Assembly (NCBI GenBank): GCA_963576735.1
Contig: OY755177.1
Coordinates: forward strand, 744,001 to 808,000
Length of the DNA stretch: 64,000 bases
Direction: 5' to 3'
Source: Bedellia somnulentella
Taxonomy: Eukaryota > Arthropoda > Insecta > Lepidoptera > Bedelliidae
The notes under the pieces are model-generated. The model made no database searches, was not told where the DNA came from, and saw only the letters and a list, made by a program, of their open reading frames with translations. Within the stretch, counting starts at the first letter, position 1. The number at the start of each line of letters is the position of its first letter. The position numbers were made by a program, and so were the translations under genes. Shown piece by piece: positions 48,130 to 58,872 of the stretch.

Positions 48130-48443
48130 TCGTGTAGTCCCCACCACATGCTAATAAAAATTTATAATCACATACCAAATGACATTAAAGATATTAAAAA
48201 ACTGATTTTAATAATAACGACTTTAAAAAAACATCTTATCATTAAATGTTACTACAATATTAAGGAGTTTTTTGATGACCAGAACAATAAATAGAATGCC
48301 CCGATTGCTCTACAACTAGTCTACCATTAAACGATGTTTGCCGTGCCCTTACAGGGCGTCACCTGTACTTATACTGTATTTTTAAATTTTTGTAACATCT
48401 CATGAACTTGTGACATGCAAATAAATTGAATTGAATTGAACTA
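48130..48443 (+). pseudogene. Jockey-type LINE, 3' fragment
   Basis: The frame from about 48149, KIYNHIPNDIKDIKK...LKKHLIIKCYYNIKEFFDD-stop, is the usual C-terminus of insect Jockey-clade ORF2 (YN.IP..IK, L...CYY.I.EF..D). It ends with AATAAATTGAATTGAATTGAA, a typical 3' tail. About 300 bp survive. Confidence 0.75.
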
Positions 48444-48449
48444 TAGTAA

Positions 48450-48525
48450 GGTTCTTGAGCCACATCACCCAAATACACACATTACTCTTAATCGCTTCTT
48501 ACGACACTACGACGCGGAAACTGAA
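48450..48525 (-). repeat. S1 fragment, degenerate
   Basis: 'gagccacatcacccaaatac' and 'tcgcttcttacgacacta' recall the S1 head. Confidence 0.35.
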
Positions 48526-48884
48526 TGAATGAAAAGGTAAAAGAAAAACTTAAAAAATATATTCTCTTAGACTATTTTTTACCAATAAAGCTGTACATTG
48601 AGCAATACTATTATTACCTAACTGCACATGTCCAATGTGGTATACTGATGCCTAATAATCCTTTTCATTATGACAGGTACAAATGTAAAGTATATCCAAA
48701 TACAAGTTCATTTATAAATAAACGAGAACAATAAAACGAAATGATTTTGATATTAAATAAATTATATTTATACATTTTTCCTCAGGTCTATCTATGCTCT
48801 ATCCTCATACATAACAATGTTTTTTTAAATTTTGTTAAAACATAGTTTCTGCCTTTATCCTCTTAAGGGATATACTAGTGTAAT

Positions 48885-49050
48885 AAATAAAGAATAAATA
48901 AAGGAAAGATAAATTTCTCTGCTCTGCCAATTGAGTCACCGTGTCTGGCACCTGGTGGCTCAATTGGCAGAGCGTCGGGGCGTATACCCGAGGTCGCGGG
49001 TTCGATTCCCGCCTGTGTCGAATTTTTCCTTTCCTTTATTTATTAGTCTT
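48885..49050 (+). mobile_element. S3 element, head-to-head
   Basis: The reversed tail and the first third of the head (to 48945) are joined to a full forward head (48961-49020) and tail. Both copies of 'ctcaattggcagagc' face away from each other. Confidence 0.6.
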
Positions 49051-49276
49051 AAATGACCACTCGTAACGCAGTCTTATAATTTACCCTCACTTTATATTGA
49101 AAATGTTAAAGGATCTCTGTCTGCCTTTGTCGATTGTACGCTTTACACTAAACTACTAAACCGATATACATCTAATCTGGCGCATAGGTGAAAAATTATT
49201 GCAATTCGTAAGTGAGGGCTTTTCAGTCCCGGGAAAATGTATCGTCCCCTTAAAATCAAGTTATATTTCAATGTTA

Positions 49277-49432
49277 CATCCTCAAGATTTAGTAAACCAT
49301 GTAGTCCGATTCAGGGTACACTGCATGGTCACACCATTTTAGAGTGAGGAATAACGATTTTTCAAGTTATTCCTTTCACCAATCGGTCTCTCGTCCTCCA
49401 ATCTCGTTCCTATGTTCGGTCCTTCATTCTTT
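49277..49432 (+). repeat. Dispersed inverted repeat, copy 1
   Basis: About 150 bp ('aaaccatgtagtccgattca ... gttcggtccttcatt') nearly identical to the reverse complement of 55689-55838. Confidence 0.8.
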
Positions 49433-49578
49433 TTAGGTGTGCTGCATTGGAAACACGTCTCGTCTCCGTAAAATAAAAATTGTTACATAATCATTCATCA
49501 AGTAAATATATGAATTGACAAGGACCTACTTCCGAAATACTATATATGTAAATTCATTTTTGATAGTTGGCGGCAAAA

Positions 49579-49584
49579 ATGGCG
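49579..49584 (+). CDS. Candidate first coding exon (Met-Ala)
   Basis: AAAAATGGCG|GTGAGT: a favourable start context followed directly by a strong splice donor. Joined in phase 0 to 52607 it opens a 47-residue frame. Nothing else supports it; a chance match is possible. Confidence 0.25.
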
Positions 49585-51268
49585 GTGAGTAATATAATCA
49601 TTTTATGTTCTTAAGCCCCTTAATGAGTTATACAATTAACTTATTACACAGTTTTTTCTTCAATCCACTTTTTTAAGTGATGGTGCGATACTGCGCAGAA
49701 AGTGACATAATTCTAATTAACTTTATCAATGACCCACTTTTTAGTCTTATTAAAGTGATAATAAGTAATGTAATATTACCCAGAAGATTATATATCTAAA
49801 GTGGTTTTACCTACGCGATACAGCGTAGAAAGTGTATTAAAATTTTCTTAAAGAGATAATAAGTAATATTAACCAGAACATTGATTGTCATAATGTATTT
49901 TCTTGAACTGGTTTTACACGATATCTCCCAAAAGGTGACATGATTAATATGTATAACCAACTACTAAAATTTCAAAACGTGATAAGGCGTTATACCAAAA
50001 GGTTTATTTAAAATACTTTTCTTTTCTACGAGATACCTACTTCAGCATTATCATCAATCAGTACATAGTTACTACATGTATATTAAATAATACAATGTGC
50101 ACCTACCGTACGTTGTCACAATGAATAACATTATACATCGACAACTTTTTAATCTTCTTAAAGAGGTAATACGAGTTGTTATCCAGAAGATCAATTGGCA
50201 TGCGCTTTCCTAAAGTGGTTGTACGAGATACTTACCAGAAAGTATCTTTATTCATTTCAGCATTATCGTCATTCAGTACATAGTTACTACATGTATATCA
50301 AATAATACGGTGTGCACCTACCGTACGTTATCTAAATGAATAATATTATACATCGACAACTTTTTAATCTTCCTAAAGAGGTAATACGAGTTGTTATCCA
50401 GAAGATCAATTAGCATGCGCTTTCCTAAAGTGGTTGTACAAGATACTTCCCAGAAAGTAGCTTTATTCATTTCAGCATTATCGTCATTCAGTACATAGTT
50501 ACTTCATGTATATGAAATAATACGGTGTGCACCTACCGTACGTTATCACAATGAATCTGGGGGCACGGCAGTGCCCCTGCCAAGTCTCGAGCAAAACGGG
50601 CACGGCCGTACCATCTTTTCTCGAAGCGTTTCGCGGCTGTTTCGCCCCCCCTTTATCTTCGACGTGGACAAAGCTAGGAGTTTAGGTTTTCGGTGAATAA
50701 TAGTAGGCATTGGAACAAGCTTAAGTTCGAAATTACACGCCAAATGAATTAATAGTTTAGGAGTTACGGTCGATCAAAGTTACACCATTTTGTCACTCAC
50801 TGACTCACTGACAGATCATCAAAAATCTAAGGTACTTCTAGCAGACTTAGAAACTTCAAATTTTGCACCAAGATAGGTCATTAGCCACATATAAAGGAAA
50901 AATTATAAAAACATTAAAAAATTATATGCCATAGAAAACAATTTTATATTTGCGGTTTGGCAAGAACATTATGTATGGATTTTGACTGCATTGTTAACTT
51001 TGTTCGTTGTTCAAGTACCTATTCAATTGGATGAATACATACATAGAATAGAAAAGAATAATATAAATGTAATACATAGACTATCATTAATACAGAAAAT
51101 TCGGAGAACTTTACGTGTTATTTAGTTTAGTTTAGTTATCGTTTGTAAGTTAGTAGATATATATTTATTTAGTTAGTTATTTGTTAGTTAGTTTAGTTCT
51201 ATTTAGTTTGCATATATTTATATAAGTTTAAGCCCTATTGTTATAGAAGTAATTGTAAATATAGTGTA

Positions 51269-51429
51269 ATGGAACGTGAAATATTGTACATAAATGGCGA
51301 CCTTTGTCCACACAGAGTTATCTCTATTCCTGGAGATGGGTCGTGTTTATTTCATTCGTTGTCATACAGCATGTATGGGAGTTTTCAGTCGTCAAACAAG
51401 CATACGTGGCCCTTTCAAGAGTGACTAGT
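51269..51429 (+). pseudogene. OTU cysteine-protease domain start, truncated (Helitron cargo)
   Basis: From ATG at 51269 the frame reads MEREILYINGDLCPHRV and then ISIPGDGSCLFHSLSYSMYG, the catalytic Asp-Cys entry motif of OTU deubiquitinase-like domains (GDGSCLFHS), before an early stop. The catalytic His half is missing. OTU domains occur in some large animal Helitron/Helentron proteins, so this is the remnant of an autonomous parent's ORF. Confidence 0.65.
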
Positions 51430-51681
51430 TTGGGTGGATTACATTTAATAAATGTGAATTTTAGTAGTATCAAAGCTCAGGAGACAGCAATAGCTGAATA
51501 TAATCGACTCCGAAGTATATATCGCCCAGACTTGTCTACCTTAGAAGTAACGAAGCCTCAGAGAAGAAACAGAAGAGATAGAGATAGAGAATGGGTTCTA
51601 AGCAAAGCAGTAGCTGACGTCCAAGAAATTGTGAGGTCACCTAAAAGTAAAAGAAAGAAATGCATTACAAAAAATAAATGA
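51390..51681 (+). pseudogene. Pif1-type helicase C-terminal end (Helitron remnant)
   Basis: In the neighbouring frame, VKQAYVALSRVTSLGGLHL is the conserved last motif of Pif1-like helicases as found in Helitron RepHel proteins. It is followed by FSSIKAQETAIAEYNRLRS and a basic tail ending KSKRKKCITKNK before TGA. The upstream residues of this frame are out-of-frame OTU sequence, so the Rep domain and the helicase motor were deleted, joining the OTU start to the helicase end at about 51385. Confidence 0.75.
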
Positions 51682-51684
51682 GAT

Positions 51685-52382
51685 CCCACCAAAAACATTA
51701 AATGTAAAAAAATGCCAAGTCTCTCGATGCAGTTTTTCCATCTTAAAAAGTTTTGAGATCTCATAGAAGCCAAGTCCTATTCAAAATATTTCGTAGTTAT
51801 AAATCAACATTTAGTAATTGTATCAATAGTTTTCTTTATATTATAATTATAGTGACTTGGCAATGAGCACAAATTAAAAGCTGCTTGCTGCCTGGAATTA
51901 TATGCAAATGTTACTGACGAGACCAGTGATCAGATTATTTGTTATGTGTGAATCATGATGGTCACTACCGACTACATGCTCCAATACAATAATTAAGAAT
52001 ACCTTACGGGCCATCGCTTTATAAAAGTAAATGAATCGAGAGTGCACTAAGACTGACTGCCGTTGCCGAAATTCGGTTGGGACGACACGGATAAACCAAA
52101 AGAAAATTAATTTTGTGATATTAATGTTTACGCATGCGGTGTGTGTAACTTTCAACTCCTCCAAATACGAGTATGCCGTTTTATTTGTTTCTTCTTGTGC
52201 TCATTGCCAAGTCACTATAATTATAATATAAAGAAAACTATTGATACAATTACTAAATGTTGATTTATAACTACGAAATATTTTGAATAGGACTTGGCTT
52301 CTATGAGATCTCAAAACTTTTTAAGATGGAAAAACTGCATCGAGAGACTTGGCATTTTTTTACATTTAATGTTTTTGGTGGG
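51685..52382. repeat. Large palindrome, 188-bp arms, 322-bp loop
   Basis: The left arm starts CCCACCAAAAACATT and ends AATGAGCACAA; the right arm is its reverse complement and I found no mismatch by eye. The loop (51873-52194) has no recognised content. The arm's outer end is the right boundary of the Helitron-like insertion. Confidence 0.85.
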
Positions 52383-52606
52383 TAATATTATACATCGACA
52401 ACTTTTTAATTTTCTTAAAGAGGTAATACGAGTTATTATCCAGAAGATCAATTGACATGCGCTTTCCTAAAGTGGTTGTACGAGATACTTCCCAGAAAGT
52501 AGCTTTATTCATTTCAGCATTATCATCAATCAGTAAATAGTTACTACATGTATATTAAATAAAACGGTGTGCACCGACCGTAAGTTTTTACTATAAAAAC
52601 GTTGAG

Positions 52607-52744
52607 TTGTCGGAAAATAATGTGTCATACGAACCAGTACGTATGACATACCCAAGCAAGAAGAACCTAAAGGTGGAGACGACCATAGTTCCCATCACTG
52701 ACGAGTTCTCTGAACATTGGGGTTATATATCCCAGCAGGATTAA
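52607..52744 (+). CDS. Candidate coding exon, 45 codons, unknown product
   Basis: An open frame in non-repetitive DNA starting LSENNVSYEPVRMTYPSKKN and ending ITDEFSEHWGYISQQD-stop. Its residue composition is protein-like (acidic and aromatic residues spread, no low complexity). An acceptor-like ttgag precedes it at 52606 but lacks a good pyrimidine tract. A consensus donor GATG|GTAAGT follows at about 52761, reached only in another frame. It could be an exon with a frameshift or a terminal exon. The family is not recognised. Confidence 0.3.
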   Translation: MSENNVSYEPVRMTYPSKKNLKVETTIVPITDEFSEHWGYISQQD

Positions 52745-52761
52745 CATGAAACAGTATGATG

Positions 52762-54164
52762 GTAAGTATATCGACAGGTACCTGATAATCTACTCAGTGA
52801 ATTTCACTTGAGGTGCTGACTTTGCCGTAATAATAGTTTGGAAAAATCACAAACACAATATCAGCTTTGATTGCCTTTTGGCTCTTAGTTACATATCCAA
52901 TAACCTTGTTATGGATAAATCAACATCATTATTTTGAATAATCACATGATAATAATGTTTTTCATTATTACTCACATATGAAAATTAAAATAGTTTTCAT
53001 TATTACCCACATACGGACTATCTCGCTGTCTAATTATGATGCCCACGTGGCATTACAAGACCGCCGCCGCAACTGTCCCCGCTCGCTACGGTTGTGCTTG
53101 TACCTGCTGTGATGAAGACCGTGATGGACATGTCGCGTCACTGCCGCCGCCGCCACCGCCGCCGGCCGCCACCTGCTAGACGCTCACAGGTACACTCAGT
53201 GTCGTCACAATGCACATAGGTGCTGATGATGCTGATGATCCATTCATATCTTTGTAAATTATAACGTCGTGGAAGGGTGTTAGATTTTTTTTTCATAAAA
53301 TTCATTATGTCAACTAATTTTTTACATTTTTGAGGGCCACGTACCAGAAACGTTTTATTCATGTGTTGTAAATGAAATATATGTATTATATACAAATATT
53401 CATATATGTGTGATTGAGATTGTAGATTAGTTCTTAAACCGAGAAATTCATTCAGAGATCATAAGGGAATCATCTCGAATAACACAATAGATTCAAAGGA
53501 ATCTTACATTTTGTTTCTTTTAGCAATTGTACGTATGCCTTTACCAAAAGTAAAGAACACGAAAAAATTTAGTTTTCACAAACTTGATAAATTTTATCGT
53601 TTTCCTTCTAGACCATTACCTTTACCGTTTATCTTTACGAATGTCTCTGTTGGTGTTTAGTAAATACAGGGCTCCAATAGCATAACTGACACAATTGAAA
53701 CCTCTCCATCGCAAAACCACTTACGTGTTTGCAATTGCCAACATACAAATTTGAATTTGTTACTTGTTCATATATTTTTATATATTTAAATAAAGAATTT
53801 TTTAATATAAAAATTATATATAAAAAGCAGTTGGTCTTTGGAAGTTTTTACACTAAACTTATATCATTACATTTTATCTGAATCGCCTTTTGCAGAACGT
53901 ATTTATAACTGCTTATGGATCCGCATGCAAGGGCGGTTATTTTTATGTCTATGGTCTTTTCATGGTCATACGAGGTCAAAACGAACTGAAGATAGTTCCC
54001 TTTTATTGGGTTTGAATCTAGTTGGTTTTAGAAATATTACTATACAAAAGCATATCGCAGGTATGTAGCAGGGTAGGTATGAAATTCCCTTATATTTCTT
54101 ACGTCAATAATTTACTTTTATTTAATTGGATAGTAATCGAGAGCATGCTATCGTTTTTTGTTTT
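52762..54164. other. Unassigned stretch
   Basis: Apart from the GC-rich block at 53041 nothing is supported. Confidence 0.55.
53041..53190. other. GC-rich block with GCC triplets
   Basis: 'actgccgccgccgccaccgc' and nearby CpG-rich sequence. Open on the minus strand only as low-complexity Arg/Gly. A second block at 42660-42780 has 'cacgccgccgccgccacc'. Possibly promoter-like or a decayed repeat. Confidence 0.4.
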
Positions 54165-54250
54165 GTATGTATACATACAATCATATCTCACGCCATTGGT
54201 TCCCGTTTGGGTGTGCAGTGACTGTCGATCGCCGCTTTGTGCAACCGAAC
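54165..54250 (-). pseudogene. L LINE 3' stub, old
   Basis: 'catatctcacgccattggtt' and 'actgtcgatcgccgctttg'. Confidence 0.6.
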
Positions 54251-54432
54251 AATATTTTCGTAAACCTATGTATAACTAAAGGAAAATACTGATACAGGCC
54301 AAGATATGGTTTTCTTTTTAAACACATATTCTGTCAAGGCGAGTCATAAATATACCTATTTACATCACAAGCAAAACATATTGTATAATATTCATACATA
54401 TGTTATATTTAATTTTATTACAATAATATTCT

Positions 54433-54492
54433 TGATTGAGACCTTTGCCCAGCAGTGGGACACAATAGGTTAATAAAAAAAAAAAAAATATT
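54433..54492 (+). repeat. LINE 3' end fragment with poly(A)
   Basis: 'gagacctttgcccagcagtg' then 'ggttaat' and a run of A. 'TGCCCAGCAGTGGGA' is a hallmark of several lepidopteran LINE 3' ends. Confidence 0.6.
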
Positions 54493-54771
54493 CTTGATTG
54501 CAACATGATCTTCATCCTTATAATATTTTGTCATTCCATTTGTACCTTGAAACTGCAATTTTCAATGTTTCCTTTTTTGAACATTCGACATATATTAAAT
54601 AAAGGTGTAGAAATACAGACTTTTTTTTTTGGCCTTAACAAATTCAAAGGCTCTCTCTTTTTTATTTATTTATTAAGTCAGAAAATATCTTTAAGAAAAT
54701 CTTATAAACTTTAAAGATATAATAATAATGTCTATTACATAAAGTTTAACAAAAAGAAAGCATTGTTAATC

Positions 54772-54804
54772 ATATATATATATATATATATACATGTATA
54801 TATG
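54772..54804 (+). repeat. (AT)n microsatellite
   Basis: Alternating AT run interrupted by 'catg'. Confidence 0.9.
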
Positions 54805-55373
54805 GTTGGCAATAGTAAGTACTATTATACCTCTATAGGTATGGTGTATCAAATACAGAGTGCACTCATTAATAAGTTTTATGTCTTAAATTAATCAACC
54901 AACAACAGTTTGGCGACAAATTCAAATCAAACCTTTCCTCTTGGTTTGGACTTATTCCTAAGCATATAAATATAATTGTGTTTAATCTCGGGAGTATAAG
55001 TAATTTATAAATATTATTCTTAAAAATAAATTTATTAAGAAAAGCATTCTTATCTTCTTGTATAGATCTCAAGATATAGTTGCTACATGTATTTTAATTC
55101 TTCTTTCAAATACTTTGGCTACAAAGATTCATCTTTCTATTTCGAAAGAAATTTTCTTTAATCATTTTACATTTACAATGACATAAACACTTTTTGGTTG
55201 CGTACTGATCAGGGATGCCCATTGGTAGTTTAAGAAAGCAAGTAGATAGACTGGCTAGTCGACCTGTTTGGTAAAGCTTTATTTTTTATCATCCTATATG
55301 TGATAAACAAAATATGTATTTTGACTTTTGGTATTATACTAGTTTTAGTAGTAAATGACAGTTTTTAAATACT

Positions 55374-55905
55374 TTGAAATTTAATGGGAAATGGACTTTC
55401 ACCAATACCTTTAATTGTAATAATTTTATTGTTTGCAATAATTTATTGAACCAAATACATGTTATCATTTGCAACCAGAACTCTAAACATCTACATGGTT
55501 TACTAAATCTTGAGGATGTAACATTGAAATATAATTTATGGTTTAAAAGAACTTACCTAAGTGAATTTCTACCAAAATTATATGAAATGTTACATCCGAA
55601 GAGATTTAGTACCCACCCTAACCCAGAGAAAGGTGAACCTATCTAACCCTTCAGTTGCAAATTCACAGCTAAGATACCTCTAAAATAAATGAAGGACCGA
55701 ACATAGGAACGAGATTGGAGGACGAGAGACCGATTGGTGAAAGGAATAACTTGAAAAATCGTTATTCTTCACTCTAAAATGGTGTGACCATGCAGTGTAT
55801 CCTGAATCGGACTACATGGTTTACTAAATCTCTTCGGATGTAACATTTCATATAATTTTAGTAGAAATTCACTTAGGTAAGTTCTTTTAACCATAAATTA
55901 TTCCA
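55374..55905. repeat. Foldback repeat with copy 2 of the dispersed repeat
   Basis: 55531-55610 is repeated inverted at 55821-55901; the loop holds 55689-55838, the mate of 49277-49432. The first arm lies in a 90-codon open frame (55374-55646) with LSEFLPKLYEMLHPKRFST near its end; the product is not recognised. Confidence 0.6.
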
Positions 55906-56007
55906 TAAAACAAAAGTGCTGGTGCAACTTTTTATAAGAAATGTGCTATTTACAGATATTAAACTTTTACGCAGGACAGAGATATATACTAAAATATTCT
56001 CAAGTTG

Positions 56008-56321
56008 TTAGTTCCCATTTAGGTAAGCAGAGACTATCGATCGCCATTTTGTACGATCGTAGCAAATCTCTCTAGCTTCGTCCACATCCATCAATCTTTT
56101 CATACATGCTTTTTTATTCTTCATACTTTGGACGCCTGTCTTTTTGAGAGCACTCTCTATTAGGTCTAAAGTGCCCTCTGAGGTTGTTCTCTACTAACAT
56201 TATGTTTCACATTGGCTTCATAAATCTCTTTCACCAATTTACCCAAATGTCTATGTGCCCAAACGATCTCAACATTCATTTTTCTATATTTTTTACAATA
56301 TCATCTTTCACACTACCTGTT
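56008..56321 (-). pseudogene. L LINE 3' stub
   Basis: About 310 bp of the ORF end, including the RGRPR-equivalent region and 'ccaaacgatctcaacattc'; broken by small indels. It lies just beyond the 3' end of the catalase-like gene. Confidence 0.75.
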
Positions 56322-56460
56322 TTTGGTGTTCATTTTCGTGAATCTTTGTTAAAGTGATGCCATATTCTTTTTACCGGTTTTCCGGTTTGTATTTTTTGTA
56401 AAGTTTTTTTTAATTTATGGTGCTTAAAAAAAAGATTGTATAACATTTAAAGAATAGGTT

Positions 56461-56466
56461 TTTATT
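56461..56466 (-). terminator. Candidate polyadenylation signal of the catalase-like gene
   Basis: AATAAA on the minus strand about 130 bases after the stop codon. The 3' untranslated region between them is plain AT-rich sequence. An old LINE stub begins at about 56321, just beyond. Confidence 0.45.
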
Positions 56467-56595
56467 GTGCTTCTTAGAAATAATAGGTACAGATAGATTG
56501 CAACAAATATTTGAATTATAAGTCAAATTGGTTAAACATCATATATATTTAAACATTAAAAGATAAAATCAACAAGTATATAAATAGATTTTTGA

Positions 56596-58062
56596 TTATG
56601 GTTTAGGTGAGGGCAGATCTTCTACCATATTGGGTAGTTTTATTGTTCGTTTGGCTATTTCTAATGATACTGCATACCGTTCTCCCAAAGCTTTATCACC
56701 TAGTGATAATAATTTAATGAATCTGTCTGTCATTTCTTTAGGTACTCGTAAACTACTCAATACTAGGGTGTCGACAAGCCTTTGTTTCTGAGCGTCAGTT
56801 TGAAGAACACGGTTATAAAAGTCATATATTTTTTCAAAGTCTACTGCGGTGCTTTCTCTAATGAGTGGTCTATATTTAGGTCTTGCTGGGTCGACGTAGG
56901 GAATAGGACCATTGAACGTGTTAGGGAAATAGTTAGGTCCATCACCACCATTTTTATCAACCGGCGGCAAACCATCTCGATCGTAAGATCTAAAACATTT
57001 TGGCTGGTTTACTTTCACTCTTTCACTGTTAGGTCCTAATCTGTGAATGTGTGCTGTCGTGTAGGCAATAACTCTACCACGGAAAATTTGGTCATGGGGA
57101 CCAACTATTCCGGGTACAAGATGGTTCGGGTTGAAAGCCGCTTGCTCTGTATCTGCGAAGAAGTTATCGACATTTTTGTTCAGCACAACTCGACCAATAG
57201 GCACCGTGTAATATGTTCCATTTGGCCAAATACTAGTGACATCAAAGGGATCGAAATCAACAATATCCTCAATATTTTGATTCAGTACATCCATTTCTAA
57301 TCTCCATGATGGATACTTTTTAAGTTCAATCGCATTGTACAGATCTCTGCTGAAAAAGTCAGGATCTGTGGCACCTATTAATTGAGCTTCTTGTAATGTA
57401 AAACTTCGGAACCCAAGTTCGGTGAGGAATTTAAATTTCACGAAGAAACTTTGGCCATGTTCATTGTAAATTTCATAAGTATGCACTGGGAATGCATTCA
57501 TATATCTGAATCCTCTTGGAAGGCCAAATTCAGAAGAAGTCCATAGAATAGAATATAAGGAAGTAGGTGAAAGCGACAGAAAATCTATACCTTGGGAGAA
57601 GTCTCTGAAGTTAGTTTTAGCGTTTTTCCTTACGGCATGTACTGCTGACGGAAACAGAACGGGGTCTCTATAAAGATATATAGGTATTTGTATGTTTAGA
57701 AAATCTAGGTTTCCCTCTTCTGTGTACATTTTTATAGAAAATCCTCTAACTGCAACGGGATTAGTATCACTTCCCCCTTTGTCAATTTGTGAAGTTGCAA
57801 ATCGAGCAACAAGGGGCGTTTTCTTCCCAATTTGTTCAAAAACTTTTGCTTTGGTATATTTAGTGACATCGTGAGTAACTTCGAAATATCCAAAAGCTCC
57901 TGTTCCTTTGGTGAATACTTCTCTCTCTGGAATTCTTTCAAAAACCGCGTGTACTAATGAGTCGTAGAAGAATTGGTTTGACAGGAGGTCTCTATTGATG
58001 GTGTTCGTAAAAGTGACATCTACTGGTGCACCTTGTCTTGTTGTGAGAAGGCCAATAGGTTT
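56596..58062 (-). CDS. Catalase-like protein, exon 2 (residues 47-534)
   Basis: This exon holds almost the whole catalase fold: 488 codons plus TAA. It opens at a good acceptor (pyrimidine-rich, ending ttgcag at 58065-58063) in phase 0. The family core is clear: ERIPER before the distal site, GAFGYFEVTHD, ARFAT, RGFSIKMYTEEGN, RDPVLFPS, FNPNHLVPGI and RVIAYTTAHIHRLGPN. In residue numbering of the joined protein, the haem-ligand Tyr is 380, and the arginines at 376 and 387 and Phe183 of the haem pocket are kept. The distal catalytic His is Phe96 (codon TTC at 57913-57915), the catalytic Asn is Ile170 (ATA at 57691-57693), and the active-site Ser after Arg133 is Ala135. The C-terminus, DLPSPKP, has no peroxisomal SKL-type signal. 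Known: catalases dismute hydrogen peroxide using haem, distal His and Asn. Inferred: this protein may bind haem but should have little or no normal catalase turnover. The intact reading frame argues against a decayed pseudogene. Confidence 0.95.
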   Translation of the reverse strand, partial: KPIGLLTTRQGAPVDVTFTNTINRDLLSNQFFYDSLVHAVFERIPEREVFTKGTGAFGYFEVTHDVTKYTKAKVFEQIGKKTPLVARFATSQIDKGGSDTNPVAVRGFSIKMYTEEGNLDFLNIQIPIYLYRDPVLFPSAVHAVRKNAKTNFRDFSQGIDFLSLSPTSLYSILWTSSEFGLPRGFRYMNAFPVHTYEIYNEHGQSFFVKFKFLTELGFRSFTLQEAQLIGATDPDFFSRDLYNAIELKKYPSWRLEMDVLNQNIEDIVDFDPFDVTSIWPNGTYYTVPIGRVVLNKNVDNFFADTEQAAFNPNHLVPGIVGPHDQIFRGRVIAYTTAHIHRLGPNSERVKVNQPKCFRSYDRDGLPPVDKNGGDGPNYFPNTFNGPIPYVDPARPKYRPLIRESTAVDFEKIYDFYNRVLQTDAQKQRLVDTLVLSSLRVPKEMTDRFIKLLSLGDKALGERYAVSLEIAKRTIKLPNMVEDLPSPKP

Positions 58063-58278
58063 CTGCAACAAAACAGATTAAAAATAACACCTCATTTTTA
58101 CAGACAGACACTTTAAATACACGTATAATGGTTTGAGTAGATGTAATAATAATTGTACGTACAAACAATTTAAAGCTTTTTTTCCTGTCCACGTGTCAAC
58201 ACAGAACTGAATCATTTTTATAGTATTATATTTTTACTATTGGCTCTTATGGATAAAACAAAATACTATTAATCATAA

Positions 58279-58515
58279 CATACATACATATAATCCGCAT
58301 AAAAGGGGTAGCCTATTGAATTATATGTTGCTCAGCCACTTTTGGAAGTTAATTAGGGAAAAGATGGTAAACATAAACGATGATAAGTGATGGGTGTCCA
58401 ATCTAGCCACATCGCCCAACAATTACTTAAGAAGCCCTAAAACCCTCAGTCACCTTTAAAGACACTCATGAGTTTAAATGGGGTTAGTTTTATTCTAAGC
58501 CGACACTTTACAGTT
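58279..58515 (-). mobile_element. S1 retroposon (in the catalase-like intron)
   Basis: Old copy, 'acatataatccgcataaaag' to 'agccgacactttacag'. Confidence 0.65.
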
Positions 58516-58562
58516 ACTTAATTATGCACAAAAGATTATTTAGTAAAATGAACATACATATA

Positions 58563-58814
58563 CAATACATACATACATATACTCACGGCTATAAATCCCT
58601 TTACGGGGTAGCCAAAGCTTTGGAATGCGAAATTCCTCAGCCACTTTTGGAAGTTGATTGAGGAAAAGATGGTAATAATTAATGTTTTTGGTGACGAGTC
58701 TCCAACCACATCGCCCAAAAGTCACTTAAAAAGCCCCTATACCCTTAAACGCCTCTTACGATAACCCACGGGTAGAAATGGGATAGTCTTATTCTAAGCC
58801 GACACTACACGGCT
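58563..58814 (-). mobile_element. S1 retroposon, type II (in the catalase-like intron)
   Basis: Full length with 'ccctttacggggtagcc' and 'agccgacactacacggc'. Confidence 0.8.
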
Positions 58815-58872
58815 CGAAAATGAAGCATTACCTTATTAGGAATCCCTCTACCATAATCCTTGAATTATAAAG

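Larger units (their letters stand above)
50556..52382 (+). mobile_element. Helitron-like element with OTU/helicase remnant and palindromic 3' end
   Basis: 1827-bp insertion in a 215-bp tandem repeat, so the empty site is known (AATGAA|TAATATT): no target duplication, insertion between A and T. The left end TCTGGGGGCACGGCAGTGCC forms a hairpin. The middle has a fused OTU-helicase remnant. The right end is not CTRR but GGTGGG, the end of a 188-bp-arm inverted repeat (51685-51872 against 52195-52382). Confidence 0.75.
49660..52600 (+). repeat. 215-bp tandem array, interrupted by the Helitron
   Basis: CAGTA(C/A)ATAGTTACT recurs at 50059, 50274, 50489 and 52531. After subtracting the 1827-bp insertion the last spacing is also 215. 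Weaker related units with CCAGAAGAT and AAAGTGGTT extend back to about 49660. Confidence 0.8.

Noticed and set aside
54505..54714. 69-codon frame
   Set aside because: AT-rich, Phe/Leu/Ile-rich composition typical of random frames in this base composition.
56782..57874. Plus-strand frames opposite the catalase-like exon
   Set aside because: Antisense shadows; no family motifs.
56596..58062. The catalase-like exon as a processed pseudogene
   Set aside because: It is single-exon for most of its length, but the frame is intact over 489 codons, it has consensus splice sites and a matching leader exon, and no poly(A) remnant or target duplication was found.
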